Origin: Euglena gracilis
Taxonomy: Eukaryota; Euglenida; Euglenophyceae; Euglenales
Direction: 5' to 3'
DNA: 64,000 nucleotides
Assembly: GCA_039621445.1 (NCBI GenBank)
Contig: CP154954.1
Coordinates: forward strand, 30,632,395-30,696,394
The translations under genes and the position numbers were made by a program. Shown in pieces: positions 41,760 to 52,735 of the stretch. The number at the start of each line of letters is the position of its first letter. The stretch's first letter is position 1. The notes under the pieces were generated by a model. The model was not told the DNA's origin. It made no database searches and saw only the letters and a list, made by a program, of their open reading frames with translations.

Positions 41760-43015
41760 ATTATGCTCTCCCAGTTAATTATACTTCGGCTCAATTCCTG
41801 TAAATAGCAATCCACCCCATGTGCCCATTGGTCCCGTGAGTCAAAACCATCACCCCCCATCATCTGACAATTTGATTCGGGGGGCTGTGGTTCAAAAACA
41901 GGGGGCTGAAAAACAGGTAATTCTGGTTCCTCTGGTTTCCTCATCCCCTCTCATTTCCATGTTAGACCCTGCATGATTTAACAGCCCGGCTGGCCCCCCT
42001 ATGGCCAGATTGGAAGATTCAGGTGTTAAATTTGTTGATGTTAAATTTTCAGGGTCTGGCTCCTTCAAAATTGCCATCCCCTCGTTGGCTGTTAATCTAC
42101 GGTCCACTGAAAATCTGTCCTCCAACAAAAGCACAGGTTCACCCGCCTCGATCTGTGGAATTTGTGTCCCAAAATCTGGACACTGATTTCCAAACTGGCT
42201 GTGCAGCTGGGGGGTTTGCATCAGAAACCCGAAATTCGCAGAAAATTCTGGCAAATTTTGTTCAAGATTTTGATTTCTGGGAGGTACCCAGCCTGCTGCA
42301 ATCAAAAATCTTCCATTTCTCTCAACCGGTCTGGGTTTTGTACACCCTTCTCCTCCGTTTCACAGTTACTTTGATACGACGGGGAGGATTCTGCCCACCG
42401 AACCAGCTGATTTTCCCCTTTTGGCTGTGAATTTTCCCCCTGTGCAGTTATCACACTTACGGGGACTGAGTTTACAGGGCTAACCCCTGATTTTTCAGAC
42501 GAGAAATCTGAATTATCATCTGGAGCAACCTGTGATTGTGTGTTAAATGACTGGGAGCTGGGAATTGAATTGAATTGAGATTGCTTTGAGATTGAAGACT
42601 GGCTGAGAGAATATGCAGAAAATCCTGAATGATTCTAACCACTCAACCAATCAGTTGATTGAAACAGCCCCTCAGATTCCACAGATTCTGCAGGTCTGAC
42701 ACTCTGACTGCGGGGGCTGGTTTCTGAAAAATCTGCTGGCTGACCTGAAAAGTTCTGTGATTCCACATTCACAGAATTAGCGACATTTGTGTTTGCTTTT
42801 GAAAAATCTGTGACCATGCCAAAATTTTCAGCAAGATTTCTGCTGGCTGTGCCATCAAAACTTTCCGTGTTTTCTGGGCTGAAAACTTTTTTGCCGACAG
42901 GGCTGGCAAAACGTCCTGTGATTGTCGTGTTCAGGGGTTCTGAAAAATCTTCACTGACAGGGTCAGTGAAGCTACCTCTGCTTACCATATTCAGGTTCCG
43001 CACCCCTCCCCCAGG
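41760..43015 (-). pseudogene. Element D inverted segment: Gag N-terminal region, primer site and LTR end
   Basis: Minus-strand frames (43078-42635, 42305-41892, 41944-41363) match element A Gag N-terminal composition and layout. The primer site TGGTAAGCAGAGG lies at 42977-42990 on the minus strand, preceded there by GGGGGAGGGGTGCGGAACC (about 43016-42998), the LTR end also seen at 50543-50560. Everything around it (43016 onward) is plus strand. So about 1.26 kb has been inverted. Confidence 0.72.
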
Positions 43016-43960
43016 TCGTAATTGAGAATCGGCTGGAAAATTTTGAGAAGAATTTGGCTGAAGAAAATGCCAGAGCACAGGCAGAACTTTTGCAATTCAT
43101 CCATGAAAATTTGGAGAAACGAACGGCTGAAATGTGCAGCCAGTTTGAACACGAAAAGCAAAAAAGTCAGGAGCAAATTCAGCAATCAGTCAGCCAATTT
43201 ATTTTACGGTGCCAGCAGGGGGGGGGGGTGCAGTGGAAAACATTGCAAACTGCCACGAACAACTTTTGGGGAACGGAGTTCAAAGGCAGATCGAAGGAAA
43301 ATTTCATGATTTTGAGAAAAAGTTACGAGATTTTCTGGGCAGTGAACTAGCACAACTTGAGAGCTGTGGAAACGATGTCCAAAACAAATTGTTTGCACCA
43401 GGTGGGTTGGTCGAACAAGTTGGAATTTGTTTGCATTCTGTTGAGCAAATTAAGTCAGATTTTCAGAAGGAAATTTTGGCAATTCGACAAGCAAATCGTG
43501 AGCTATGCTCTGGGCTGGACAAAAAATTTGCTGAAACTGCTGCTGGGCTGAAAATTGTGGGGAGGAATCAAAGTCAAGTTTTGGGACCTTAACCCAGGAA
43601 ATTCAGCAGCGATTTGACGCATTAAAAAACGAGAGCAAAGCTCTGGGGAGCAGGGTCGCAGCAGTTGAGAAATTTCTGGGAAGCCAGGTTAAGGTGCCTT
43701 GGGATAAGGTGGTTGAAGTGCTGGGAAAATCAGAAGAAACAATTCAATTGGAAGTTCGGAGGGAAATGGCAACCCAGGTCAGAAAAATGATGGAAATTAT
43801 GATGGTGCAAATGATGGATGAAAAGCTGAGGCAAACGCAATGGAAGAAAATTTTGAAAAATTGCAAACTGACATTGAAAGTCGACTGAAACAGCAATTTT
43901 TCACAGTTTCGATGAACATGCAGACATATTTTCAGCGTGAAAAGAGTTAACGGGAGGGTT
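43016..43960 (+). pseudogene. Element D Gag coiled-coil region
   Basis: Three plus-strand frames chained by shifts: 43022-43350 (LENFEKNLAEENARAQAELL), 43209-43592 (FEKKLRDFLGSELAQLE) and about 43600-43888 (RFDALKNESKALGSRVAAVE). Heptad-like Leu/Glu/Lys/Gln composition, equivalent to 11850-12700 of element A. The first shift is in a run of ten G (about 43218-43227). It would oligomerise Gag. Confidence 0.72.
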
Positions 43961-44160
43961 TGCAAAAACTGTGTCAAACTTTGCAGACTCGTATGTAAAG
44001 CATGGAGGGGAGGGTTCAGGAAATTTCAGCCAAAAAACACAGCAAATTGACCCCAAGGCACCTAAAGGGGCTCAGCCCAAGTCAACAAATCAGCCGAATT
44101 CTGGGATTTTTGGCATTAAGGGGGTGACACCGGCTCAATCATCTGGTTCAGGTTAAGGGG

Positions 44161-45036
44161 GTGACCCCAATGATGCCATGTGAAATCTGGGATGTTGATC
44201 TGGGCGGGTGCAGACCATCAAGTAGTTCACAGGGGGGTGCATTTGCAATAAATCAGGTTAGTGGCATTTGTGCCATTGGGGGGGCACCCCAGCGACCCCC
44301 AGTCATAAGCGTTGGTAACCCAGCGGTGCAGCATGTGTTGAGAAATTCGACTGCACCAAAATTTTCAGGGAAATCTCAAGATTGGCAGCAATTTTCTGAG
44401 GATTGGCAAGCATTTTCACGAAAACTGAACTCTGCAGGGGGGGAAGTGAGTGAAGATTTGAAAGTTGCTCTGTTGGAGGATTGTCTTGATGAAACGAGCA
44501 AAAAAATTCCGAAGCTCCATCTAAAGGAAGGGGGGATCAATTTTAATGCCGGGTGGGGTCGCCTGGAAACGACTTTTTCGCAGAATCAGGAGTCTGGGGC
44601 AAGGCAAAATTGGCAGCAGGTGAGCCTTTTTTATACGGGCAAAGTAGCCCTTGAGCACTGGCTTGAATTTCAGGCAAATTTCAAGATGGCCAAGTGCAAG
44701 GTTAAGGATGCCGGGGAGGGGGAAGCAAAACGACTTTTGTTGCAGAAACTTCCTTTTTTCATCCTGAAATGGGTTTCAGATGAGGAGGAAAGGAGGCTGA
44801 ATAATCAGCCAACTTTACGCCTGAAGGTGCCAGGGAATAGGAATTCAGAAATGGTTTCGCAAAGTTTGGGGAGAATACTTGGGAAAAGACCAACAAAAGT
44901 GTCGGAAATTCACGAGGGGGAATTTGAAATCAATTTCCCTGACATTTATGCCTATGAAAAAGTCAAAAGTTTTCATGAAAAAGAGTTTGACGATTCAAAA
45001 GTTTTGTTTCAGGTTCAGGAAATTGAACCGGTTTGA
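44161..45036 (+). CDS. Element D Gag capsid region
   Basis: 291-residue open frame. GKSQDWQQFSEDWQAFSRKL starts the capsid-like part. AGEGEAKRLLLQKLPFFILKW matches AGEARRLFLERIPPFLSKF in element A, and NNQPTLRLKVPGN matches its RKQPIVRLTGIPN. No stops. It is the particle-forming domain. The stretch 43961-44160 is open in part (Lys/Ser/Pro-rich linker) but not assigned. Confidence 0.75.
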   Translation: MTPMMPCEIWDVDLGGCRPSSSSQGGAFAINQVSGICAIGGAPQRPPVISVGNPAVQHVLRNSTAPKFSGKSQDWQQFSEDWQAFSRKLNSAGGEVSEDLKVALLEDCLDETSKKIPKLHLKEGGINFNAGWGRLETTFSQNQESGARQNWQQVSLFYTGKVALEHWLEFQANFKMAKCKVKDAGEGEAKRLLLQKLPFFILKWVSDEEERRLNNQPTLRLKVPGNRNSEMVSQSLGRILGKRPTKVSEIHEGEFEINFPDIYAYEKVKSFHEKEFDDSKVLFQVQEIEPV

Positions 45037-45704
45037 CCACCGAGGATATTTTCAACCTCGTGAAAACAAAGTTGACACTCAGAAACAAGCATGACGCCTT
45101 ACAAAGTTCTGTTTCATTCCCAGGCTATCAAGGGTTTAGGCGTTCAAGGTCGGTGGGTGCTGAAAATAGAGGGGGGAGGCAATCGGGGAGTCGGAAGAGT
45201 TCACCTGGGTCAACCCCGGGTAGGGCAACGACACCTCCCCCAGCCAGAAGCAGATCACAAATCAGCGAAACAGCAAAACCTGATCAATCTGTTGCGGTTT
45301 CATCTTCAAATGTGCAGCCATCAAGCAATTCTTCAAGGCTTTCAACGGTGGAGAACCCACCCAATGTGCAAAGACCCGTAGTGGGGGGGACACAATGGAT
45401 CCCACCCCACTCACAACCAACAATGCTGTATGTTGCTAGACAAGGTCCGTGGAATAGAAACAATTTTCAGTCGTATGGCAAGGGCAGCCAATGGAAAGGG
45501 GGGAACAATTCCCAAGGATATGGGGCTAATAACTCCCAATGGTATGCGGGTAACCAACAGGGGTACAAGGGGAAGGGTGGTAAGGGAAGGGGGAGAGGCA
45601 AAGGTTATGACCAGAATTTTAGTGCCAAAGTGGGGAAGGGCAAAAACAATAACTTACACCAACGGTTTAGGGACGCCAGGGTAGAAAATTTCAGGGGTTT
45701 ATGA
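45033..45704 (+). CDS. Element D nucleocapsid-like basic repeat region
   Basis: 223-residue frame overlapping the capsid frame by four bases. TTEDIFNLVKTKLTLRNK at the start matches element A. An Arg/Ser/Pro-rich basic middle is followed by a Gly/Asn/Gln/Trp repeat (GSQWKGGNNSQGYG, NNSQWYAGNQQGYKG) and a Gly/Lys/Arg tail. No CCHC knuckle. Similar repeats occur in B. 45705-46070 holds no readable domain. Confidence 0.68.
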   Translation: MTTEDIFNLVKTKLTLRNKHDALQSSVSFPGYQGFRRSRSVGAENRGGRQSGSRKSSPGSTPGRATTPPPARSRSQISETAKPDQSVAVSSSNVQPSSNSSRLSTVENPPNVQRPVVGGTQWIPPHSQPTMLYVARQGPWNRNNFQSYGKGSQWKGGNNSQGYGANNSQWYAGNQQGYKGKGGKGRGRGKGYDQNFSAKVGKGKNNNLHQRFRDARVENFRGL

Positions 45705-46070
45705 CCCCGGGCAGTGAAAACCACAACCCAGCTTCTAAACCCGACCCTTCCACCCGTAACCTCCAATCCACCAATCATCTTACCACAAACGAAATGACCG
45801 GGAGCTGAGCTTGGAGTGAAGTCAAATGGGCTGGCCGAGCCCAGCATGATGGATTGAGGGAGCGAGAAACCAAGACCCCCCGGAGCCAAGGAGAGCAGGC
45901 ACGGCCCGGAGGCGGGCGAAGGAGGTATGAGGGGGAAGCAAATCTCCTCCCATTCCTTTCGCGTGCACATCCCTCCCCATTCCACATGCCAAGCCAACAC
46001 TATTATGATTTTTTGAGCGAGAATAGGCGGGCCTCAAACAAAAAGTAGGCCAGAAAATTTCCCAGGGCAT

Positions 46071-46680
46071 TTGACCTCTTTTCTGGGAAAAATTCAGTGG
46101 GAAATTAATTGTGAGAAAAGGGTTATGAGGTGATTTTGGTGGACATCAACCCAGGTTTTCACCCAACCCATCCCGTGGACATCCTAGAGTGGGAGTATCG
46201 TGTATACCCCCCTGGATATTTCCAAGTCATAACGGCTAGTGTGCCTTGCACGGAGTATAGCCGTGATAAGACAGTGGGAGAAAGAAATTTGGAGTGGGAA
46301 GACCAAATTGTGACAAAAACTTTGGAAATTGTCGAATATTTTCAGCCCAATTTATGGTGGATTGAAAATCCCCGAACGGGACTTTTTCCAAAAAGGCATT
46401 GTGTGCGAAAATTCAATTTCATCGATGTGGATTATTGTCAATTTTCAGATTGTGGATATCAAAAGCCTACCCGCATTTGGGGGAGTGAAAATCTGTTGAG
46501 TTTGAAGGACAAACTTTGTGATGGGAAAACCTGCCCCCATTTGATTGTCAGTGAGGGGGGTGGTTTAGTACTCAAAGAACAATTGGGAAGAAACGGAATG
46601 AGGGTGAGCACTCAACAAAAATGGAGGGTACCTGAAAAAATGGTCATGTACCTTCTTTCGGCCCTTGATTTTAAGGAGGA
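46071..46680 (+). pseudogene. Element D DNA methyltransferase-like domain, degenerate
   Basis: Motif I reads FDLFSGKNSVGN (GTGS or GAGS in the other copies), followed by TAA and TGA stops at 46106 and 46112, then EKGYEVILVDI. Motif IV is ASVPCTEYSRDKT: the catalytic Cys is kept but the first Pro of PPC is Val. Then WWIENPRTGLF, FIDVDYCQFSD, GYQKPTRIW and a C-terminal VPEKMVMYLL. Apart from the stops, the core after motif I is one 266-residue frame (46130-46930). Two changed motifs and two stops make activity unlikely. Confidence 0.85.
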
Positions 46681-47880
46681 AAAGTTTTCCTTTAAGCATG
46701 AAGATTATGCCGTTCGGAATTCATTTGTGCAAATGATTGAGGAGAAATGTAAAAGGAGGGCCGAGGTGGATTGTTTTGCTTCTACCCAAAATTCTCAGTG
46801 CACATCATATTTGACCGAGAAGGGAAATGCTTTGGCGGTACCATGGGGAGGGGGGGGGTACGGTTTGGTTAAAACCCCCCTGGACATTGTGGCCAAAGGT
46901 GGCAATGAAGTTGCAAAAGGACCCTTGTGATGCCACTTGCATCTTACCTGATTGGAGCAAAGGTTGGGTAAGGGAACTTGTTCAGAAGGCACCAAAAAAA
47001 GTTGTATTTTCCACCCGGAACCAAGCTTTTTGAGGTGGATGGGAAATCAATGGGGGGGTGCGAGGTGTGGGAGTTTGGGCCTTGTTGATAGAGGGTAATA
47101 AGCCCCCCGCCAACACCAGCAACCCCAAGAAACCAAAGGCGGTACATTTGAAATCGCGGATGGTTAAAAAGAGATACCCACCCACAGGGAGTGAGACATT
47201 TTTGAAGGACCCACAAATTTTGATTCGGACAAGGGTTGTTTTAGGGAACGGGGAGGAACAAAATATGGACATTTTGGTGGACACCGGTGCCGAGGCTAAC
47301 CTCATAAGACAAGGGTTAGTGAGTGAGCACCTAATGTATTCGGCCGAACACCCCTTGAGGTTTGAAACCGCTAGCAGTCAAGCCTTGAGTGGTGGGGGGA
47401 GGTGCACTAAGGTGGTGATGAAGTTGCAAGGGGAGGTGAGTGATAACACCCCACCCACAGATTTTGAGTACGATGTGGAAATTTATGAAGCCAATATCAA
47501 AGTGGACGCAATTTTATCATACCCATGGCTTGTATGCACAAAAATCGGAATTTTTCCACATCACCTTGCTTTGGTAGTGGAGGAACCCGAATTGACATTT
47601 TTGTTCGGTGTGAGAGATCATAGGAGAAAACGGCAAGGAAAGGTCCCTTGCACCCTTCCCCAAGGGGGGGAGGTGACAAATTTGGAAAAGTTTGGCTTTC
47701 ACCTTCCGATGGAGGGTTTTGATCAAAGGGGACAAACCTTGGATGGGCGCTCACTCAAAATTTTGGGCAAGAATTTGGAAATGGCAAATGAAAACCACCT
47801 ACCTATTCGCAAAATGATCATTGCAAGGGAGGGGAGGGGAATAATGAAACGGAATCCGAAGAGGAAGAGAGAATAAGGAA
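46681..47880 (+). pseudogene. Element D linker and aspartic protease
   Basis: After the DNMT the frame carries KRRAEVDCFASTQN before stopping at 46928. The protease is in frame 47058-47876: MDILVDTGAEANLIR with DTG near 47279, LRFETASSQALSGGG and DAILSYPWLVCTKIGIFP. Protease motifs are intact. A stop at 47874 and further breaks separate it from RT, as in A. Confidence 0.82.
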
Positions 47881-47983
47881 GCTAAGAGAGGAAATTTTTG
47901 GAAGGTATGATGGAACCGTATTTCGGTCAAAGGTACAACCCGACCCACCCGTAAGAGGACTATGTGGTTATGCGTTCATATAT

Positions 47984-49400
47984 TTGCAAGAAGGAGCGCG
48001 GCCCACCCGACAAAAACCATTTTTCATGCACGGGGAACAGAAAGAAGCTTTGGAAAAAATCAATCAAGATTGGATCGATATGAAATTCATCGAGCCAGCC
48101 ACAACAAAAAAATCAGAATGGCTCTCACAAACATTCCCTGTGCCCAAAAAGTCAGCCGATTTTCCTTGGAGGGGGGTTGTTGACATGAGGGGGCCCAACA
48201 GCCAATCCCGTAGGTGCAACTACCCTCTTCCGAAAATCGAAGACATCCTGGTGAGGCATGGCGCAAACCAAACGTTCTCCATTTTGGACTTAAAACAAGC
48301 CTTTCACCAACAGCCGCTTCACCCGGAGAGTAGGCCTATAACTTGCTCCTTCACACCAAAGGGTCTTTACCAATGGAGGGTGAATGTAATGGGGTTAACT
48401 AACGCCTCACAACAATTCCAACAAATGATGGATGACCGTTTAGCACCCGTAAGGGATATTGCTACCCCATACACTGATGACATTTTGGTAGGGACTACCG
48501 TCGGGGAGGTGGAGGATCTCCTCGAAGCACACAAAAGGGATTTGTGTAGAGTGTTGAATTTACTCGCCGAGGAAGTTTTTGTAGTGGACCCCAAAAAAGC
48601 GGAATTATTCATCAAGGAAGTGGAATTTTGTGACCAGATTTTGGGGCATGGCACGCGTCGGCCGGCCCCCGGCAAATTACGTGCCATTGAGAAATGGGAG
48701 GTTCCTACAACCATAACGGCCTTAAGGGCTTTCCTCGGTTTCAAAAATTATTACAACACCTACATACACATGTATGCCCAAGTTGCGGCACCTTTGCAAG
48801 ATAAGTTGAAGGTTTCTAGGGAGGAAGGCAAGAAAGGGAGCAAAAAATGGGTTGTCTTCAGGGAGGTTGAACACAAAGCATTTGAGGAGCTAAAGAAACG
48901 GTTGTGTTCCGGTTTAATTCTTCAAAGGGTAGACCCCGATAAACCCTTTGCTTTGAGACATGATGCAAGTGGGTATGCCGTAGGAGCAACTTTAGAACAA
49001 CTAAAAGAAGGAAACGGTACGCCCACACCCCAATATATTTTAGACAAAAGAACGGTGCCTGTTGCTTTTATGTCCCGAAAACTCACCGAGGGGCAAAGAA
49101 AATGGACCTCCCGGGAATTGGAGACATATGCCATAATTTTGGCACTGCAAAAATGGGAGAGTTGGATCGGTCTCAAACCCATTTTGGTGTTGACCGACCA
49201 CCAAAGTTTGGAGGCATGGACAAAGGAAGTGCCCGACACCTCAAATGGACCGGTGGGGAGGAGGGCACGATGACACCAAATTTTCTCAAAATACGATTTG
49301 GCAGTGGGGTAAATTCCGGGGAAGGAAAACACTATTGCCGACATTTTAAGTCGGTGGGCGTACCCCGCTTCGCAAGCTCTAAGGGACATTAGTAAACATG
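47984..49400 (+). pseudogene. Element D reverse transcriptase and RNase H
   Basis: 429-residue frame: VVDMRGPNSQSRR, FSILDLKQAFHQQPL, YQWRVNVMGLTNAS, catalytic YTDDILVG (about 48471), VEFCDQILGHG, LRAFLGFKNYYNTY, then RNase H with ALRHDASGYAVGATLEQ, VAFMSRKLTEG and LVLTDHQSLEAW. It ends at a TGA (49271-49273) where A has Trp (RARWHQ). The end motif ENTIADILSRWAYPAS follows in another frame near 49330. Closest relative here is A. Confidence 0.9.
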
Positions 49401-49468
49401 GTTCGGCCGAAGATAAGAGGGAACTGGAGGAGCTCATAAGAGAGGAGAGGGAAGATGAGAAAAATTGC

Positions 49469-50530
49469 TTGTTGTTCAAATTCAAAAATCAGCCTAACGC
49501 TCGTAACGTGTGGACAAGGGGGCTGGTAACCCGCAGTGGAAAAGAGGTGGCACCCAATTTTGTGGATGATGCATCAGGGAGTGGTACCGAGAGTGTAGAA
49601 AGTCCGGGAAGAATAAACACCACCGAATACACTCACTCACAAGGGCCTAGGAATTTTGGTTCGAAAAAGGGTAAGAGGAGAGTTACCTTCTGGGATGGAG
49701 TGGACCCTGTGGGAAATTTGGTGACTAGCCCAAAACTTCCAACTAATGAGTTACCGAGGGGGGTGACGGAAGAAGGTGTGGGCACACCAACTCCAAGTGC
49801 AACCCCCAAGCTAACAAAATCAGTTTGGGACAGAGATTTGGTAGTTGCGTATACCGAATGCCCCACTTGGAAGGAAATTTGGCTAGCAACTCAAAATGAC
49901 GGTTAGTGGCCAAAAGGTGTGAAAGTTCACAAGGACCGTATTTTTTTTGAGGAGAGGTTGTGTGTCCCATTTTCTTTTCAGGAATTCATTGTACAAGAGG
50001 TTCATGAATTCTTGGGACACGTTGGTCCGGAAAAGGTGTGGAATTTCATCATTTTGCGGTACGCATGGGCTGATGAAAAAAGGGCACGTGTTTTCAATGA
50101 AAGTTGTTCCAAAAATTGTGTCACGTGCCAAGCAAGTTCAAGGGGGGAGACTTTGAAGGGGCCCGTAGATTCAACACTCATTCCAGTGGCACCCATGGTG
50201 AGTGTGGCCTTAGATCTTTTCAAAATGCCATTGGTAAAGTATGAGGGGAAAGTTACAATACCATGGCGGTGTGTGTTGACCGGCACTCCGGTTGGATCGT
50301 GGACATACCATTTTTAGAAAAAGGATTAACGGGTGCAAAATTGGCAAAGGCAATGCTCAAACACTGGAGGCTTTTGGGGATTCCTTCAATCATTTCTAGT
50401 GACCAAGGGAGTCATTTCGTGAACACATGGTGGCAAACCATGTGCTCATTTTTGGGAATTCAGCAAGCTTTTTCTCAAGCCTACCACCACCAAGCCAACG
50501 GGCGGGTGGAAAGGGCGGGGCAACAAGTCA
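49469..50530 (+). pseudogene. Element D integrase (zinc-binding domain and DDE core), 3' end deleted
   Basis: A Ser/Thr linker leads to TKSVWDRDL and CPTWKEIW, a TAG at 49904-49906, then the zinc-binding domain (VHEFLGHVG; CVTCQAS). In frame 50263-50625 the core reads VCVDRHSGWI, IISSDQGSHF and YHHQANGRVERAGQQVM in normal order, with all three acidic residues. One frameshift near 50257. The GPY/F module and chromodomain are absent: sequence passes directly into LTR-type bases at 50531. Confidence 0.85.
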
Positions 50531-50566
50531 TGGCCCTGGCACGGGGGAGGGGTGCGGCCCTGAACA
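50531..50566 (+). repeat. End of element D 3' LTR
   Basis: TGGCCCTGGCACGGGGGAGG then GGTGCGGCCCTGAACA. The first half equals 41739-41758 and the second half equals, reversed, 43016-42991 beside the primer site. Terminal CA as expected. Confidence 0.55.
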
Positions 50567-50579
50567 AAGGGCAAAATAA

Positions 50580-51180
50580 GAGTCAGCCAACTCCGGGGAA
50601 AACGACACTGAGCAGAGATTCCTAACCCAGCGCAGTCAGCAAACGCACAACAAACCGCCTGCGAACAAGGCATGGCCTCTCAAGGGCAAAGTGCGGTGCA
50701 CCAGGTGTCAACAGAAGAGCACAAGGTAGGATTTTACCCCGACCTCTCGGGCTCCGCACTGCGAGATGGTGAGGTCCTCCTTTCCTTGCCGGCTGTTCTA
50801 TTCTGGTGTGTTTGTGCGTGCGCGGAGGGTGGGGGTGCTTGTTACTGCTTTTTGTTGCCGGAGTTGGCTGATTCCTAATTCTGCCCTTCGACCTCAAGAA
50901 GGAAGAAGTTAACTGTAACAAGTTCAACTGGAATCACTTCGAGGAGCGTTGTATTCACAAAGACTATCACTATGATCAACTGGTGGACCAAAACTTTTTT
51001 CGGATGCTTCGACTTCAACGGGGAAAAATTCAACTCTTCGATTTCAACTGGAATTATTCCCAGAAGCATTGCAATTACGAAGATAAAAGTTAACTGCTGG
51101 ACGTCCATGAAGAATGAACTTTCAAGAAATTCAGACTGCCAAGAAGAACCCCATTTCCAGGGGACAAAGCAAGGGCTATG
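50580..51180 (+). repeat. DIRS-like element G1: 5' terminal repeat region
   Basis: Opens AGTCAGCCAACTCCGG and CTAACCCAGCGCAGTCAGC, as at 35796, and contains GCGAACAAGGCATGGCCTC. At 50767-50876 it contains sequence found reversed in the loop of the inverted repeat at 22880-23338. Between 50877 and 51180 no gene is seen; two related stretches (TGGAATCACTTCGAGGAGCG and TGGAATTATTCCCAGAAGCA) suggest a short diverged duplication. Confidence 0.55.
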
Positions 51181-51279
51181 GCAGCCTTTAAAAAAAATTA
51201 GAAGCCCAAGGGATTCAAGTCAACATCAAGGCTATTGCAGTCATCATTTTAGAGAGCAACAGGCCCAGGGTCAAGGCTA

Positions 51280-52174
51280 TGGCAGCCAGCAGCCCAGCCT
51301 GGAAAGTTCCCATTGGGGAAAGAAAGGTATGTCTAACCTTCCCCCCAGCACCCTCTGAAACAAACCCCCCAGGGGCAGCAAGCAGATGCCAAGACAGCTG
51401 GCATCAAGACCCTCAAAAAAATCATACCAAGGTGGCTTATCTGGGAAATCCAGAGGGACAGAGAAGTCACAAGAGAAGGTCCGGAGAGAAGACCAATGGA
51501 GGCCAGGCAGGCCTGAAAGCCAATGGAGGCCAGGGGGATATGAAGGCCAATGGAGGCCACTGCATTCAAGACAAGAGCAGTCCAGGAGACCAGAGCATTG
51601 GAGGCCAGAAGGCCAATGGAGGCCACCACATTCAAGACCATCCACAACACACCAGCCCTGGGGGGGGGGGAAGGCCCAAGGTTGGATCAGACAAGCCCCC
51701 CCAGAAGATAATCAGCCCAGACCGTCCAGCGTTATATGTACCCACCCAATGCAGACCCAGACCTTCCCCCATCATTCAAAAACAGGGGGAAAGCCTGTCT
51801 TTGAGAAGCCCTATGGCAGGGCCAGCTGTAGCCCCAGTGATGGGATGGGGCAGCTAGGGAGAAGGACCCCAGTGATGGAGCCTGTGGAATCCCCAGACAC
51901 ATTACACCCAGGGGTGCCCCCTTACAAGACCCTGCAGGCCAACATTCCCCATTGGGTCAAAGCAGGAGCCAGCAGAGAGGTAGTAAACCTGATAAGGGAG
52001 GGGGTTATGGCAGATATTCCCCTCCCCCCTCACATGTCCTTAAACGTTCCCTTCAAAACTCCCCAGGAAACCATGACTGCCCAGAAAGTCCTGGCAGAAT
52101 ATGAACACGCAGGAGCAACCAGGCAAATCCCCCCAGAGGAGGCAAAACATTTTGTCCCTTACTTCATCATTTGA
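51280..52174 (+). pseudogene. DIRS-like element G1: gag with Trp-Arg-Pro repeats
   Basis: 262-residue frame 51386-52174 (another frame covers 51279-51857). A repeat (EDQWRPGRP, ESQWRPGGY, EGQWRPLHS, PEHWRPEGQWRPPHS) spans about 51480-51640. The C-terminal part (LQANIPHWVKAGASREVV, ADIPLPPHMSLNVPF, AEYEHAGATRQIPPEEAKHF) leads into RT. Basic and repeat-rich, consistent with a DIRS gag; no family signature. Confidence 0.55.
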
Positions 52175-52299
52175 AAAAGGACGGGTAGAAGACAAAAGAA
52201 AGATTAAGATCAGCTTGTGAACAGTAAATCTCCACTTCACCCCCCAGAAGTTCAGACTGGAACACATGGGAAAAATCTTCCCATAATTAAGGAAGGGTT

Positions 52300-52735
52300 G
52301 GTTTTGTGAAAAAATCGATCTGAAAGATGCTTATTTTCACCTAAAGCTGCACAGCAGCCTGGAAAAACATGTTTGCATGCAAATGGGGTGGGGGGAAACT
52401 TGGCAGTTTCAAGCTGCATGCTTTGGCATCATCAGCCTGGCACAAAAATTTATGACTCTTATTGGAGTCTGGGAAAGAAAATGGAGAAAGGAGGGAAAGG
52501 TGGTTTTCATCTACCTGGACGACATTTTGCTGTTAGCCCCCAGCAAAAAGACAGCAGCCCAACATTTGGCAAAGAAAAGGACCTTTTACTGGCAGGTTTC
52601 AGATTAAACCTCCCCAAATCCTGTAAGGGATCTGCACAAGAAATAAAGCAATTGGGCCAGTGGATCAATTTAAAAAAGGACAACTATAAATTCCTCAGGA
52701 AAAACTAAATCCTTCAGAAAGGAGCTAGGTAAAGT
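52300..52735 (+). pseudogene. DIRS-like element G1: reverse transcriptase core
   Basis: A frame open from about 52309 gives KKIDLKDAYFHLKLHSSLEKH, WQFQAACFGIISLAQKF and catalytic YLDDILLLAPS (about 52521), ending at a TGA at 52605. Further pieces follow in other frames. The upstream fingers (WR.ISDCRE in G2) are not readable. RT motifs are intact but truncated by stops on both sides. Confidence 0.8.

Larger units (their letters stand above)
41738..50566 (+). mobile_element. Element D: DNMT-bearing Ty3/Gypsy-like retrotransposon, rearranged
   Basis: Plus-strand sister of element A. Internal order: inverted Gag N-terminal segment, coiled coil, capsid, nucleocapsid, DNMT, protease, RT, RNase H, integrase core. 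The 5' LTR end is at about 41738-41758. The 3' part beyond the integrase core is deleted, so that integrase is joined to the last 36 bases of the 3' LTR (50531-50566). Stops and frameshifts in most domains. It lies next to a DIRS-type terminal repeat on its right. Confidence 0.8.
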
